Shown here: positions 1 through 12,195 of the stretch, piece by piece
How the letters are laid out: every line of letters starts with the position of its first letter
Numbering within the stretch: the first letter of the stretch is position 1
Assembly (NCBI GenBank): GCA_031213475.1
Contig: JARUPZ010000011.1
Location: 434,001-498,000, forward strand
DNA from: Nereocystis luetkeana
Taxonomy: Eukaryota; Sar; Phaeophyceae; Laminariales; Laminariaceae
DNA length: 64,000 bases
Direction: 5' to 3'
Position numbers and translations under genes: made by a program
Notes under the pieces: model-generated
Databases searched by the model: none
The model's input: the letters and a program-made list of their open reading frames with translations, nothing else
Told to the model about the DNA's origin: nothing

Positions 1-213
1 AAGCCCACAGGTAGTCGTGGCCGTGCTGTACGGGATTGTGACGTAGAACCAGCCCGAGAATGTGCCTCACCAAGTCCCACTACGACCAGCTGCGGCAAGT
101 TCGCCGCCCTTCGACGCTGCTCTGTCGATCGTTCGGCTGGCGGAAAAGAAGCGCGACGACCACACCCTGAGCTATGTCGACGCCCGTCAAGACACGTTAC
201 CAGGGCTTTGAGG
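1..213 (+). CDS. possible 3' end of an unrecognised gene
   Basis: From about position 45 one frame stays open to a TGA at 211-213. Its last part reads ALSIVRLAEKKRDDHTLSYV, which has a protein-like composition rich in charged residues. The same frame has a stop upstream at 56, so an intron would have to end nearby; several AG dinucleotides could serve. The other two plus frames are also partly open, and the start of the window (CACAG followed by GTAGTC) resembles an exon-donor junction. I do not recognise the protein and cannot exclude a chance reading frame. Confidence 0.2.
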
Positions 214-3200
214 TAATGATACCCATCCTGGGAGGCTGTTCTCGTTGTCATAACAACTATAAAGGTACCGAGGTGTACAGGGAGAGACACTCGTCGAAGG
301 GTGTGGTGTCGGGGAGCTGGGCGGGCGCAAGGGCTACACCCGAGGACAGGAGGAAGAGTGTATGGGGTGCCTATAGATCGATCTACAAGGAGTTCACCAC
401 ATAGTATATGGGGTGACGCGAAGCACCACAGAAACTCGGAAGATGAAGTAGCCGGCCCGACAAAACGGAGTGGAGAACGAAAAGGAGGCCTTCGTCTGGA
501 AATGATACTGCCACGGAGAGGGGGCGTATGCATAAAGAACGGATTAGCGACGTAGTGCGACGTACTAGACTAGCAGCTGCAACACCAGCCATCGATACTA
601 ATGCGGGGTGGAGGGAGAGAGGGTGGAGGGGAAGGGGGGGGGGGGGCTAAGGATGCTGCCGCCATTGGGGCTTACCCTCAAGAGACCGCGGGGGGGAAGG
701 GGTGCTACGGATGCCACCTCCATATATACAGAAATTAGCAATGACTCCCGCCAAAAAGATTGAACTCTGGGTCTGGCCATCATGATCATGACGAACGATG
801 AATGCTCGCCTGACCAACTACGGTCGCAGCACTATAGCGACTATTATTGTACACTACTGCAAAACTAAAACTAGCGTAGGACCGATAGGACACGAAATAT
901 TGAGAATACTAAGGTAACCAGTTACCATATTCCCAATATTTAGCGCTCTATTAATACGCCGTTGTTCGAATGACCCTTCGTACTTCTCCTTGTTTCATGT
1001 GCCTGAACCAGACAAAAGGTTATTTGATCCTGTTGGCCTACATACCGGTACCATCAGGTATTACTCGAACAGTACGCATGGACACGTACTATATATTTTT
1101 ATGTAATGAGTCTTCTTTTTCTTTCTGTTTAGGGTCGCCACGTCTGCCCGTCCGCACCATCCCTACGAGAATATACATATTAATAGTATTACGTGTTGTT
1201 TTCGAGTCAAGGACGAGAGAATAGGACGAGGCAGAAAAGTACCAGGTAATAAGGGTTACCAGGATGAACTTGCAAAAGGAAAGGGAATGGGAAGTTTGCT
1301 GTTGTTGTCAATTGATGAGTGCTTTTCTTGTGTTGGGTTATATTCTCACGCTCACACGCACACGGTCGCCCATCAAGTATAATAGGTACACTGTGCCGCT
1401 GCTGCTTGCTAACCTGGCTGGTCATCATATATTATGTGAGGAGCAAGTAGAAATTACGTTATACCTGGTACTTGTATATATTTACACAGCAACCAGTAAT
1501 AGGTACCCTCTGGTATATGGGGGGGGGAAACGGGAAACGCGCGAACGGCTATATTCTCACGCAGGTTGCAAAGATTATAGTATCGATCTCGGTTGACTCA
1601 CAGCTGGCGTCCATTTTTTTCTCCAAACATGCTGAAGGAGTAGGACACACTAAAAAATTGCAGGCTTAACTATTTATTGCCAGTCGAATCGGGTCAAACT
1701 TCCTTTGTTCTTGTTCTCGTTTTTGCGCGGTGTTCTTGATGGGGGTGATGGAAACATGACACAGAGGAGCTCTGTATGTACCAGATAGATGTGTATTATT
1801 ATGCTGTATACTGTATGCTGTATGCTGTATGTACTCGAAACGGATAAAAAGGAGGGTTGGGTGCGGATGTTCCGCACATAGAATATACATACTATGCATA
1901 CACATACATGTAACTTATCACACCGCATGCCAATATACCTGTTCGTATGTATTAATAAATAGTATGCCTCGTGACAGCACAGTATAATTATTGATACTTT
2001 AAATAAAGTGAATTAACAAAGTTTATGTTTAAAAAATTATCCCCATCAACTTTTCGTTTTTTTTTTAAATAATAATCTCTGCTTTATGTTACCTGTGTTT
2101 TTTGGGTACAAACTATACTTGAAATAAGAGTGGGGAAATACTTACGAGTATTCTCAGCACGTCGTATTCGGGGAGACGAAACACATCATACATACTATTA
2201 GTATTAAATAGTACATACCTGGTACGTATATAGGTAGGTACCGGTATTTCGTACTGGAAACAGATTTAATTATTTATTTTCCGAGTTCGGGTACACGAAG
2301 AGAAGAATGTACCCTGGCGATCCGGAAATAAGAAATGAGTTATTTTTTGGGTTTATTATTATGTGTGTGTGTGTGTGTGTGTTCTTCACATTAAACCGTT
2401 CTTTCTACCCGTCGACATCCAGCACAACCAGTGTCCGTGCCGATTCTTCCATCCTAGAAGAGATACAAGTTCTGTGGTCACAAAGCTACGCCACAGAGAT
2501 ACTACGTTGCCACGTGTGCAGTGTGAACTGCAGTGGGCAATGCAAAAAGCCATGTCATCATACTAGATACGACAGGCACGACATACGCAATCTATGAAAT
2601 AGTGAAACGAAAAGAAACAATCAAAGAGAAAACAAAAACAAGGTAGACAAGTCGAAAAAGAAAAAGAAGAAAAATGAAAGCAAAATCTAAGAGAAACAAT
2701 CTGTCGTGCCCCCCCCCCCGCAGGCGAGGTGGCCTACACTTGAAAAAGAACGAGCTGGAAAAAAGAAGAAATAACAAAAGACAACACTGCTTGTGAACAG
2801 AGTAAGACAAAGAACCAAGGAGAAAGTAACAAGGAAAAATAACAAAGGGGAAATAACAGGCAGACCAAAGCCCAAAGCACCTTCTAGGTGTCGACGGCTG
2901 TTGTGTTACGCGTTTTTTCATGTAGAAACTGGCTTCGGTGGGTGAGTCGTTGATGAGACACACAAACACTAAACACTAAACACTGAAGAAGACAAAGTGA
3001 AGGCTGCATACATACGTACGTATACGTATCAGCATGTACTGCTGCTGTGATGTACCTGGTTTGTACTCTTTACTGACACCTACCACGTATTAAATACGGA
3101 GTACTTCGTACCTGGTATAATTAGTACAGGTAGTACGTCGTATAGAGGGGAAGTAATGAAAAAAAAGCTGCTGCTTCTGCCGCTCCTGCTGCTTTTGCTG

Positions 3201-4530
3201 TGCCGCTCGTTGTGTTGTTGCTGCGCAAACGATATCAATCACCAGCCCTCATGTCAATGAACAGCACAGCAGCACATTAGAGTACAAATTGCACACACCA
3301 GGTATACATAAATGTATATGAATGCGAGCACCTTGCGAGAGGTTATATTGTCGATACGTACCAATAATAGCGGGTCGAAAGATACGATGAGCGTACCACC
3401 AAGAGGTACAACTTTTTAGAACAGCAAATACGTACCAGGGGTAGTGAGTGACTACTCCTGTACGTACAGACAGCGTATAGGCGTGTAGAGCAGTCATCAT
3501 CACAGCAGTCGCTATAAAATAGTGAAAAAATAAATAATGAAGAAAATGAGGCGAGCCTTCGCTGTGTGCAGAAGGCTGTGACAGGAAATGCCATCATCTG
3601 ACATCACTTGTCTTGTCGTCTCAAAACTTGTGTCGTCTCTGGATGTGAAAATTAAACGTACTTGGTGCTTGGTGTGGTGCCATCAAACATGAAGGGACTC
3701 GTACGATAACTAAAACAATACAGCAGTGTCCAAGGACATCGATCACATCGATCCGTCTGTCTTCAAAGGGTTACCAACAAAAGAAATCTCGGATCTCTGT
3801 AGGATGGTCGATATGGTCGCACACAAAATGTGACACAGGGTGACAAGATCACAGAAGCCTGTGCGAATCTCGGATAGAATGTTGAATGTTGGGTGATTTC
3901 ATCAGATTGTACATAGAAAGAAAACCAAGAACACAAAAAGAATACAAGAATATTGCAAAGCCCCTGTTCCCTGCCTAATATGCTTTGAAGGGTTTCCCAG
4001 CGGATCAACTTCATAGGGCCCGCGCTCTCCCTCGACTACCCTACCCTGCCTGCACTTCGACCGTCTGACCTCTCGGGAAGTCCCTTTTAGGAAAAGACGT
4101 CTGTCTTCTTACCTCCGCAGCCCCCGACGACCGCAGACATCACGGGTCAGGCTCCACCTTCGACATCCTCTTCGACGGCTGCAGCTGCTAGTGTCCTCGT
4201 CGCGGCAAGGCCAGCTGTGTGCCCTGCGTTGTGGGTTGTGATCTGGTTGTGAGGGACCTGCCTTCCGAAAAGCTTCTGAAGTTGAGAGCTGAGAGCTGCC
4301 TCTTCGACCAACCTAACCCACCACCTGCCTCGAGAGAACGGAACCCTGCGACGACGTGACCAAGCTGTGTTCGCCAATCCTCGCGTCGACACCTCCACCA
4401 TTCACGCTGAGCGCTGGCCGACGACTCCTTTTTTCGGTAGGGTTGTGCTGTGAAAGCTGATCTGATCTGATCCTCTCTCGGGAAAGCAGTGCAGATAAAG
4501 AGAAGCCCTTCGTCTCGCACACTACCCGCC
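214..4530. other. intergenic stretch, no gene seen
   Basis: No supported exon. The stretch holds G/C homopolymer runs near 640 and 2710, a TG repeat near 2362-2380, and scattered short words such as TACCTGGTA (for example near 2217 and 3112). The last 500 bases before the isomerase start are pyrimidine-rich and more GC-rich, as expected of a promoter and 5' leader, but I see no clear TATA box. Confidence 0.5.
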
Positions 4531-7500
4531 ATGAGACGCCTGAATTGCCCAGTTCAGAACTATGCCTGGGGCAAGCGTGGGTCCGACAGCATGGTGGCCA
4601 AGCTCAAGACGTTGGAGAACGAGGGCTTCGAGACGGATGAGGGCAAGATGTACGCCGAGCTCTGGATGGGCACCCACCCCAATGGCCCGAGCCGTGTGAT
4701 GCCTGAGGCCGGCGATTTCGTTGAAGGGGCCGAAAAGGGACACGCCGGTATTTTCCTGATCGAACTGTTGGAGACGCACCCGCATTACCTTGGCGACCTT
4801 GAGAAGCTGGGCGATCTCCCCTTCATGTTCAAGGTCCTGTCCATCAACAAGGCGCTGAGTATCCAGGTATGACATATGAGATATAAACGTTGCTTCTGTG
4901 CTGCTGCTGCATACCTACCTACCTGTCCATTTGTCCGGTACAAGTAGTCGCCAGTTGCCAAACGCCCGTCCCTGGTTCTTTGCGGTCTACATACTCGTAT
5001 CAAAACTCGAACCCGCTCCTGCTTGTGTTGTGTTTCGTTATATATGTTTTTCTGGTGTGTTTTTTGTTTTCTCCCGTCGCAATTTCATTATTGATGGGAT
5101 GAAATCTGCCGCACCCCGGCCTCCCTCCCGATCGGTTTGGAACAAACGACTAACGACCCCATTTTTTTTATTCGTTTTTTATATACGTCGTATCTCGATT
5201 TCGCTTGCTCTTCCGCTTCAAAGATGACACATACCAGGTACCTGGTACCTGGTATCACAGATTGGAGTCATCACATCGCGGCCTTTGTCGTTGTCGTCGT
5301 GTCTGACATCAAATCGTTTACAGCACCAGCGCCAGCAGTTTTGCAGTAGTCAGCAAAGCAGCTTTCGCCATCCAATATTTAAATATTCTATTCTACTCTT
5401 CGTAAATTGTTCCCGGCGTTGCTGCGTCCACTATTAATAGTGGCTTCTATTCGCCCTTTTTATTATTATACGTACGTAGGATTTGATGCGGAGATTACTG
5501 GGGGTTTCTCTATCTGCGGGTACTTCCTTCGCCTCTTTGGTATGTATTGTATGCAATACTCATAGTAATAGTATGGAGCATAGCGGTTCTGAAATGTCTG
5601 CATTTGGTCTGGGTGACCGACAGCAGCAGTGGTCAAGTGTCTCAAATGTCAATCAATGAAAAGACACACCAGCATTACGTACGAGTCTGTATGTACGTAA
5701 ATACGTACCAGGTACCTGGTACTCGAAAGTACGTACGAAGCGCGCAGCATACGTACGGTTCCAATCAACTGGTGGCTGGCGCGTCGTGGCGCTGCTGGCG
5801 TGCTGATTCTGTTTATCGTGCCGTGGCTGTCGGGGTCGTGTGTACTGCTCCTGTGTTGTGTTCTGAATCCTACACCTGATACCGGTACGTACTCGCACCT
5901 ATTTTGAACGCGTAGACTATACGTACAAAATGCGCCACAAATAATATCACAAGGAGGTCTGCTCTGTACATATCGAAATCAAACGCGCATTCGACCGAGT
6001 GAAAGAAGCGTGCCATCCAGACATCTGAATCATTTGTCCCTTTTATGTACAGTCAGTAGATCACGCAGGAGCCCTACCGGTGCGAGTACTGCTGTAGTGT
6101 TGAAAACCACGATGGAGCCTTCTTGTGCTTTACAGTTATTAATAGTAGTCCGACAGAGCTCTGCACACAATCAGAAGATTGTATTTTTACTTGTTCCGTA
6201 GTTTGTGTACGAGTATGCGTCGCGCGTTCCCCCGTCAAGTGTTCAGCCTACTGGTAGAATGATACCTTGGTATCATTAATAATAGTACTCCGATAGACTG
6301 CGAGCACTATTAATACTATTAATATTGATATTACGATGCAGCAGTTGTGTACCTGGTATACAATTATGTATTATAGGTACAAAATAAGTACTCGTGCTCG
6401 AAGTGTTTCTCTGCGCCGCCACTTGCTCTCGAATCTTCTCGATTCTGTTTCCCGGGTCTGTTCACTACAGCAGTACCTACAATATGCCTTCTACTTCCGA
6501 GGAGGTATAATCCAGCAGTGGTGAGAGTCTCATATGTATGACTGCTGTATATCATGAGACGACACCACACCCATGTTGGCGCCCGTGTAAATTTCTCGCT
6601 CGTCAGAGCACTTGTTTCTCTCTCTGTACCACCTACGTATCTCTACACCAGTGCGTGCCCTTCCAGGAACCAAGTATATGATACCAAGCGACAACTGATC
6701 TTCAGTAATAATAGTATAGTATCAGGTTGGTACTCGTATTATTTACCGATTACCCAGTTCTACACACCTTCTACATTTGTATACTTGCTGGTTCGAGCTT
6801 ACCTTGTCGTCTATTCTACTTACGAGTAGGTACCAAGTATCAGGTAGATATTTGTTTGCCGTACGTGATGTTTTTGAATATTTAACTTGTCTCCAGTGAC
6901 ATGAACCGCCTCCTTTTTGTATTATGCGTACTGGTAGTATTCAAGTGGAGTATCTTTCCTGTCCTGCGATACTAATAGTGAATCCGCTTCTCCAGGAGTC
7001 GCAAACAGTAGTGTTGCAACACTAACATTGCAACACTTTTGTTCTATTCTACAGCATTACAAGTACGTACATCAGTAGTAGTTGCTCCACCGCCAGCTTA
7101 AATCCGCTTCTCCCATGGGGCCAACACGCCCGCATGCCGCTTGCCCCGCTTGACGCGGTTCCTGCCACTACACGACTGCTTGCTTTTTCGTTTGTATACC
7201 CTACAGAGGTATACTGCAGCAGCAGTGTAGGTCTTCGTGCACTCTACCGCATGATGCGTATTTGTTTATTTATACGTAGTACGCACCAGGTATTCAGTTT
7301 ATATTCAACTACGTGGTATAATATTAATACTGCTGCCCAAGAAAGAGCCGTATTATATACGCCAGGATTTTCATGTTTTTTATTTATTTTGCGCCCATAA
7401 TAATTACTACCTGGTATCTCGTGTTTGATGTTTTCTTACGTATCCGAAACTATGTTTGGTTTGTACCCTTGCCGAATGGTCGACAGGCGCACCCCGACAA

Positions 7501-10500
7501 GAAGCTAGCTGAGCGGCTTTACGCGACGCGACCCGACCTCTACAAGGACGACAACCACAAGCCCGAGATGGCCGTAGCGCTATCCGACTTCGAGGGCCTC
7601 TGCGGCTTCCGGCCATTCGAAGAGATTGTGTTCAACCTGCACCGGTATCCGGAGCTGCGCGGGTTGGTGTCTCTGTCAGCGATGCGCGCGATGTGCAGCT
7701 TGCCAGAGGACTTGGAGGACAGGCGCGACGCGCTTAGAAAGCTGTTCCACAGCTATATCACTGCCAAGCCTGAGGTCGTCACTACCCAGGTCAATGCGCT
7801 CGTTCAGAGGCTGGGATCTCGCGTCGATGAATCCGGCTTCTCGTCCGATGGCAGTGTGGTGAGTGCGATGCTATGATATGTTGTTTTATGTTGTCAAACC
7901 CGAGGTTTTGTGATATGAGAGTGCGTTCTAGCCTTCTGCCTGCCTGCGGTTTTAGCTCTGTTCTCTCTGCGCTCTGAGCTTTCGCGTGTCTTTATGTCTT
8001 TTTGTGTGTACAAGCAAGGTGTGATTTACTTGACTCCGTGGGTCTGCTTTTGAGCTACACATTACCAGGTATATATTAAGTAGTTTATATTTTCATGCAT
8101 AGTAGCTTGCTGCGAGCAATTTGTTCACGCGGTGTAAAATGAGGAGGGGAGATGGAGAGAGGCCGCGCATGGCACCGGTCAAACATTTGTATGATGGCAA
8201 CTGACATCCGTTTATTAATACTGGTAGTGTGGTAATATATTAATATCAATACTTGATACCTGGTACCTGGTATTAATAGTAGCTTTCATTGATATACGTG
8301 GGGCACAGCTCTACCTTTTATTATCCCATACGCCAGAACACGGCTCTTTTGCTTGGCTCCTAGGCCGGTACTTTCAAGTCCATAAATTAGCCACGTGTGT
8401 ATACTGCGTTCCGAGCAGGGGGGGTTTCTATTCAATTTCGTTCCTGCGCGTGCGCGCTCGGCCAACAGATGCACCCGAACACAAACACGCCGCCTTGCTA
8501 AGCTCTTGTCCTATTAATATTGCTATTGCTACTGCCTACCGTATGATGCCGAATTACTAGTCGCCCCGTCAGCACGTCAGCCTGTCAGCGCTGCTATTTC
8601 TTGTGCTATTATACGTGCGAATACGTATCTGTTACTTCTGGTGTAATACTGCTACTACCACTGCTACTGCCGCTGCTGCTGTTGTACTGGACAGCAGTGG
8701 ACACCGGCTCGACCAGGGCACGCATCGACAGGTTCACTTCTTATCTCTGTTGCATAATATGTTGATGTATGTTTTGTCTCTCAGGTTCTAAAACTCTTGG
8801 TTGGCTGACTCGACGCATTTGTAGTTTCAAGAGGGTTTGGTCGCACATCGCGTACGTACTTGTGGCGTGAAAGCTCTTCTGGCACACGCCATTTTTGAAA
8901 ATATTTGTTATCAAGCCATTTTTGAAAATATTCGTCATGAAGCGTTTTCTCACGGAAAGACCACCTTCTACCTTTGACGTTTTGGGTAGGTCTTGAGCTC
9001 TTTATTTGGTCTTCCACCCTAACGTATGATGAACAGGAGATGAAACTGCATCGGCAAAACCTCTCGGCAACTTTTAATACCAGCCTACCCAAGGTCTTAA
9101 ACCTGTACGTACGTACGTATGTTTTTGACATCTGTGTGTCGTTATGATCTATTTTATTACGGACACGACCAAGCAACAACAGCAAGCTCCTCATGTTTTT
9201 TATGGTTGTGGTACTTGACCAATTTTTCTCCTCTTCGTTGGTCGCAATGCGAGTTTGCATTGTGGAAACCCTGGAGGGTTTTGATGCCAATCTACTACCC
9301 GTGGTACAGTAGAAACGGTATTGGATGGCTATTCCGGAAATTCGCGAAGAATCGCTCATGCATGACGTAAGTCTGAACCCTTTCTGACGGTTGCACGTCT
9401 TCACTATAGACATATTTTCCTCATGTTGGCCGTTTGAAGTGTCGTTGGATGAGTATGTACTGTAGTTTAGCACAGGAACAGCACAGGCATCGTTCACGTA
9501 CGAGGCATTCTTTTTTTTTCTAGAGTTGTTGGGTCTACCAGTAAGTGGGGGTTGTTGAGATCTGCAGCCGCTGGATCTCATCGGATAGATAAAAAAACGG
9601 CTTTCATGCGAAGAACACACACATCAGCTCTTATGTTACACCCGACGTGCGTAGTACGATCACTTGTTGAGAGTATCATGAACATTTTAGTCACCAATCG
9701 TATTATTTGTGGGTACACCTTTCGTCCGATACACACGTCTTGATATACCAATCATGTAAATATTGTTACGTTGATGTTAATTCAACGATGCCCCCATATG
9801 TATGTGGCATGGCTTCGTTTTCGACAGGACCACACAGACGACGAAGAGATCGACTTGGAAGACATTTACGGCGAGGGCTACGAGCACAGGGAAAAGGGGG
9901 AGCTGTTTTTGCGGCGATTGCGGGCAGAGGACTACTACGTCCAGGATCTGATGAGGCGTCTCTCCGACGAGTACCCGGGGGACATCGGAATTATGATGCC
10001 TTTGCTTCTCAACTACATGAGGATGGGAGAGGGAGAATCGTTCTTCATGGCTGCCAATGAGCCCCACGCGTACCTTAAGGGGGACATCATGGAGGTGATG
10101 AGCCTCGATTTTTTATTTTATTTTTTCTCATCCCATTCATTATCTTCGCACATCTTCTCTCTCTCCTTCCAACTCGTAACTCAGATCCGGGGTCACATAG
10201 CAGGCTCTTCTACCCCCTTCCCGCTACGGTATTTGCACGGCTGTGTCTGTTAATAGTGGAGTGCTGTTGAATGGTTACAGCAGTGTTGCAAGTTGCAGCT
10301 GTGCGAGATTGTTTGCGGCCGGTCTCTACAGCGTATCGATCGATGTCAAGCATCTCAAGTTTGGTGTTTGGTGTGTCTAATCATGAGCGATTGATATTTA
10401 TGGTTTCAACTATTTGCACTTGTGATCTATCATAATAGCACGTGCAGTTGACCAACGGCAGAATTATACATGAGTAAACCCACGATGTTCATATTTTCGT

Positions 10501-11501
10501 GATCCAACTCTGTGCGCAGTAGTTATGCCGGAAGCATATGCCCATCTTTATCTTGGATTTTCTACAGCAGTAGTGTATCAGTATCATACGAGTATGTATT
10601 GCATCCTCCTTTTTGAGGTAGTTAGTCTGCCGATGTTGTGTGTTAATATTCAATAACTGCTGTCTGTAGTGTACAACATGTAGTATATCATACCTCAGAT
10701 CAACTTGACACATTACATTCTGATACACACAGCAACGTAGTACCTCTGTGGCGTGCGACGACAGAAGTTTTATCTCTTGATGATTGAAGAATCGACACGG
10801 ACACTGGTTGTGATGGATGTCGACCGGTAGAAAGAATCGTTTAATGTGGTTTAATGTGGTTTATGTGAAGAATACACACCCATCGTGCGACAAAAGGGGG
10901 CACGGCCTATTAATTATAATAGTACATACCAGGTACATTTTATTTTATTTTATTTTTGCGCCCCGGAGAGCGAGAGGAAACAAACCCCCCTGTTAACCCT
11001 TATTTCTCAAGTTTTCGTGCACCGGTTCGAACCCGGTTCGATTCTTCCACCTTAGTTGGGCCTGTCTTGTGACCGTCATCAAAGTGTGGTTTACTCCGAG
11101 GATGTACGAGTAGGCACCTGAGTGTACTAGTAGATATTATCTCTCTCGTCCGACTCAGGTAGTGTGTGATTTGAACCCACTAAAAACCCTCATTAGTCTC
11201 CCCAGCTTTTCTCAGTACTCGAGTCACCCTACCCATCTGGGCGTTGGTCCGCAACCAGGTACATCTATAACTTCAAGTCTATGATATCTGTATGATACCT
11301 ATCATCTGTTGAATATATTTTCAAGGTACTACCAGTACCTCGATCGTATCTGGTAACCCTTTTTGTCAAGGTATCTATCTATCTGGTATCGTATATACCT
11401 TCATCTGCTGCGTACGTATCATTGCTCGAATGGGAGTGTGCCATGGCCGTGTTGTTCATCCTGATGTAGCCTGCTGGCCACGTACGATAGTTACTGACAT
11501 G

Positions 11502-11598
<97 letters not shown>

Positions 11599-12195
11599 TG
11601 ATAATGATGATGTACAGATACCGGTTGTTGAAGCTCAAGAAGGCTCGGAAATAGCCTAATGCCGCTCTCTCGCTGTGGTGTTGTGATGGCATTGCTCACG
11701 CCCCCCCCCCCCCCCCCCCGCCACGCGTGCCTTGTTCTGATGTTGGTATATGATCAGGTGATGGCTCGGTCAGACAACGTTGTTCGCGTTGCGCTAACCC
11801 CGAAGCACCGCGACGTGCCGCTGTTGTGCGAGATTTTGACGTACAACATGGGCGCGCCTCCGATGGTCAAGCCCATCCAAGTGGACCAGTGCTGCAGGCG
11901 CTTTACGCCCCCCATCAAGGACTTCGAGCTTGAGGACATGAGGGTGCTGGCGGGAGGAGAGTACACCCCCGCTGCCATCTCGGTGCCTTCCATCTGCATG
12001 ATTTTGGAAGGGAAGGGAGAGGCCACTGACGGCGTAAGACAAACTGGCCTTCGTCCGGGTGTCGTAATATTTTTGGCGGCGCTGTCTGTGGCGACGTTCC
12101 GCCCCGACCCTACGTCAACGCTGCGAATTGTGCGGACTCACACGAACCTCAATATCGACAGTAATGGCGTCGACGTCGTGGCCCCGTTTGCATGA
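4531..12195 (+). CDS. MPI: mannose-6-phosphate isomerase, copy A
   Basis: Four exons (4531-4866, 7487-7858, 9828-10094, 11758-12195) join in phase 0 into about 470 residues; animal and fungal enzymes have about 420-440. The family is a zinc enzyme that interconverts mannose-6-phosphate and fructose-6-phosphate in the cytosol and opens the route to GDP-mannose. The ATG at 4531 (cccgccATG) gives MRRLNCPVQNYAWGKRGSDS, the usual family start; an in-frame ATG at 4489 would add 14 residues. Visible active-site landmarks are SIQ/AHPDK across intron 1 (Gln and His), KPEMA (Glu), NEPHAYL (His, Tyr) and VVRVALTPK (Arg). Donors are GTATGA, GTGAGT and GTGATG. The last exon reads through a possible GTAAGA donor at 12034 into a C-terminus that aligns with copy B (LRPGVVIFL against LCGGVAFFV), so I end it at the TGA at 12195. 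Odd: an acidic linker (DHTDDEEIDLEDIYGEGY, about residues 237-254). Confidence 0.93.
4867..7486. other. intron 1 of isomerase copy A
   Basis: A 2.6-kb intron between ...KALSIQ and AHPDK. It is AT-rich with many TTAATA and TACCAGGTA-type words, including tandem ones at 5230-5256 and 5704-5720. The word AATCCGCTTCTC occurs at about 6981 and 7100. No exon or nested gene is supported. Confidence 0.6.
7859..9827. other. intron 2 of isomerase copy A
   Basis: A 2.0-kb intron from a GTGAGT donor to a CGACAG acceptor. Most of its second half is covered by a stop-free frame on the opposite strand (see 8781-9620). Otherwise only short words such as TACCTGGTACCTGGTA near 8255 are notable. Confidence 0.6.
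8781..9620 (-). CDS. long antisense reading frame in an intron, doubtful gene
   Basis: A 279-codon open frame runs antisense inside isomerase intron 2. A frame this long is unlikely, though not impossible, by chance at this base composition. The product would be rich in Ser, Arg, Thr and Asn, with a short internal duplication (EYFQKWLDNKYFQKW) that reflects a DNA duplication near 8890-8935. I recognise no domain, signal peptide or membrane segment, and no splice-site pattern supports it. It could be a nested intronless gene, a relic of an element, or chance. Confidence 0.2.
   Translation of the reverse strand: MCSSHESRFFIYPMRSSGCRSQQPPLTGRPNNSRKKKNASYVNDACAVPVLNYSTYSSNDTSNGQHEENMSIVKTCNRQKGFRLTSCMSDSSRISGIAIQYRFYCTTGSRLASKPSRVSTMQTRIATNEEEKNWSSTTTIKNMRSLLLLLGRVRNKIDHNDTQMSKTYVRTYRFKTLGRLVLKVAERFCRCSFISCSSYVRVEDQIKSSRPTQNVKGRRWSFREKTLHDEYFQKWLDNKYFQKWRVPEELSRHKYVRDVRPNPLETTNASSQPTKSFRT
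10938..11252 (-). repeat. SINE-like repeat, copy 1
   Basis: This roughly 315-bp block is the reverse complement of the block at 24139-24441. Read on the minus strand it ends in GGGGCGCAAAA followed by an A-rich tail (here the T-rich start near 10938-10957). It carries GGGTTCAAATC and GGTTCGAA motifs like a tRNA B box (pol III promoter). It lies in intron 3 of isomerase A. A SINE is the best guess; no clear A box was found. Confidence 0.6.
11501..11597. repeat. ATA trinucleotide microsatellite
   Basis: About 32 uninterrupted ATA units that fade into ATG/ATA at the right edge. It lies in intron 3 of isomerase copy A. Poly-Ile and poly-Tyr translations of it are artefacts. Confidence 0.95.
11701..11719. 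repeat. C19 homopolymer before an acceptor
   Basis: Nineteen consecutive C end 38 bases upstream of the last exon of isomerase copy A (acceptor gatcag, 11757). By position it may form part of the polypyrimidine tract. Confidence 0.85.

Larger units (their letters stand above)
10095..11757. other. intron 3 of isomerase copy A
   Basis: A 1.66-kb intron containing the SINE-like copy, an ATA microsatellite and a run of 19 C just before the acceptor. There is no other coding signal. Confidence 0.6.

Noticed and set aside
11379-11699. Poly-Ile and poly-Tyr frames
   Set aside because: They are translations of the ATA microsatellite.
12034-12040. GTAAGA donor after the Asp-Gly codons of isomerase copy A
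   Set aside because: The frame beyond it reads a C-terminus that aligns with the last exon of copy B, so the site is probably not used.
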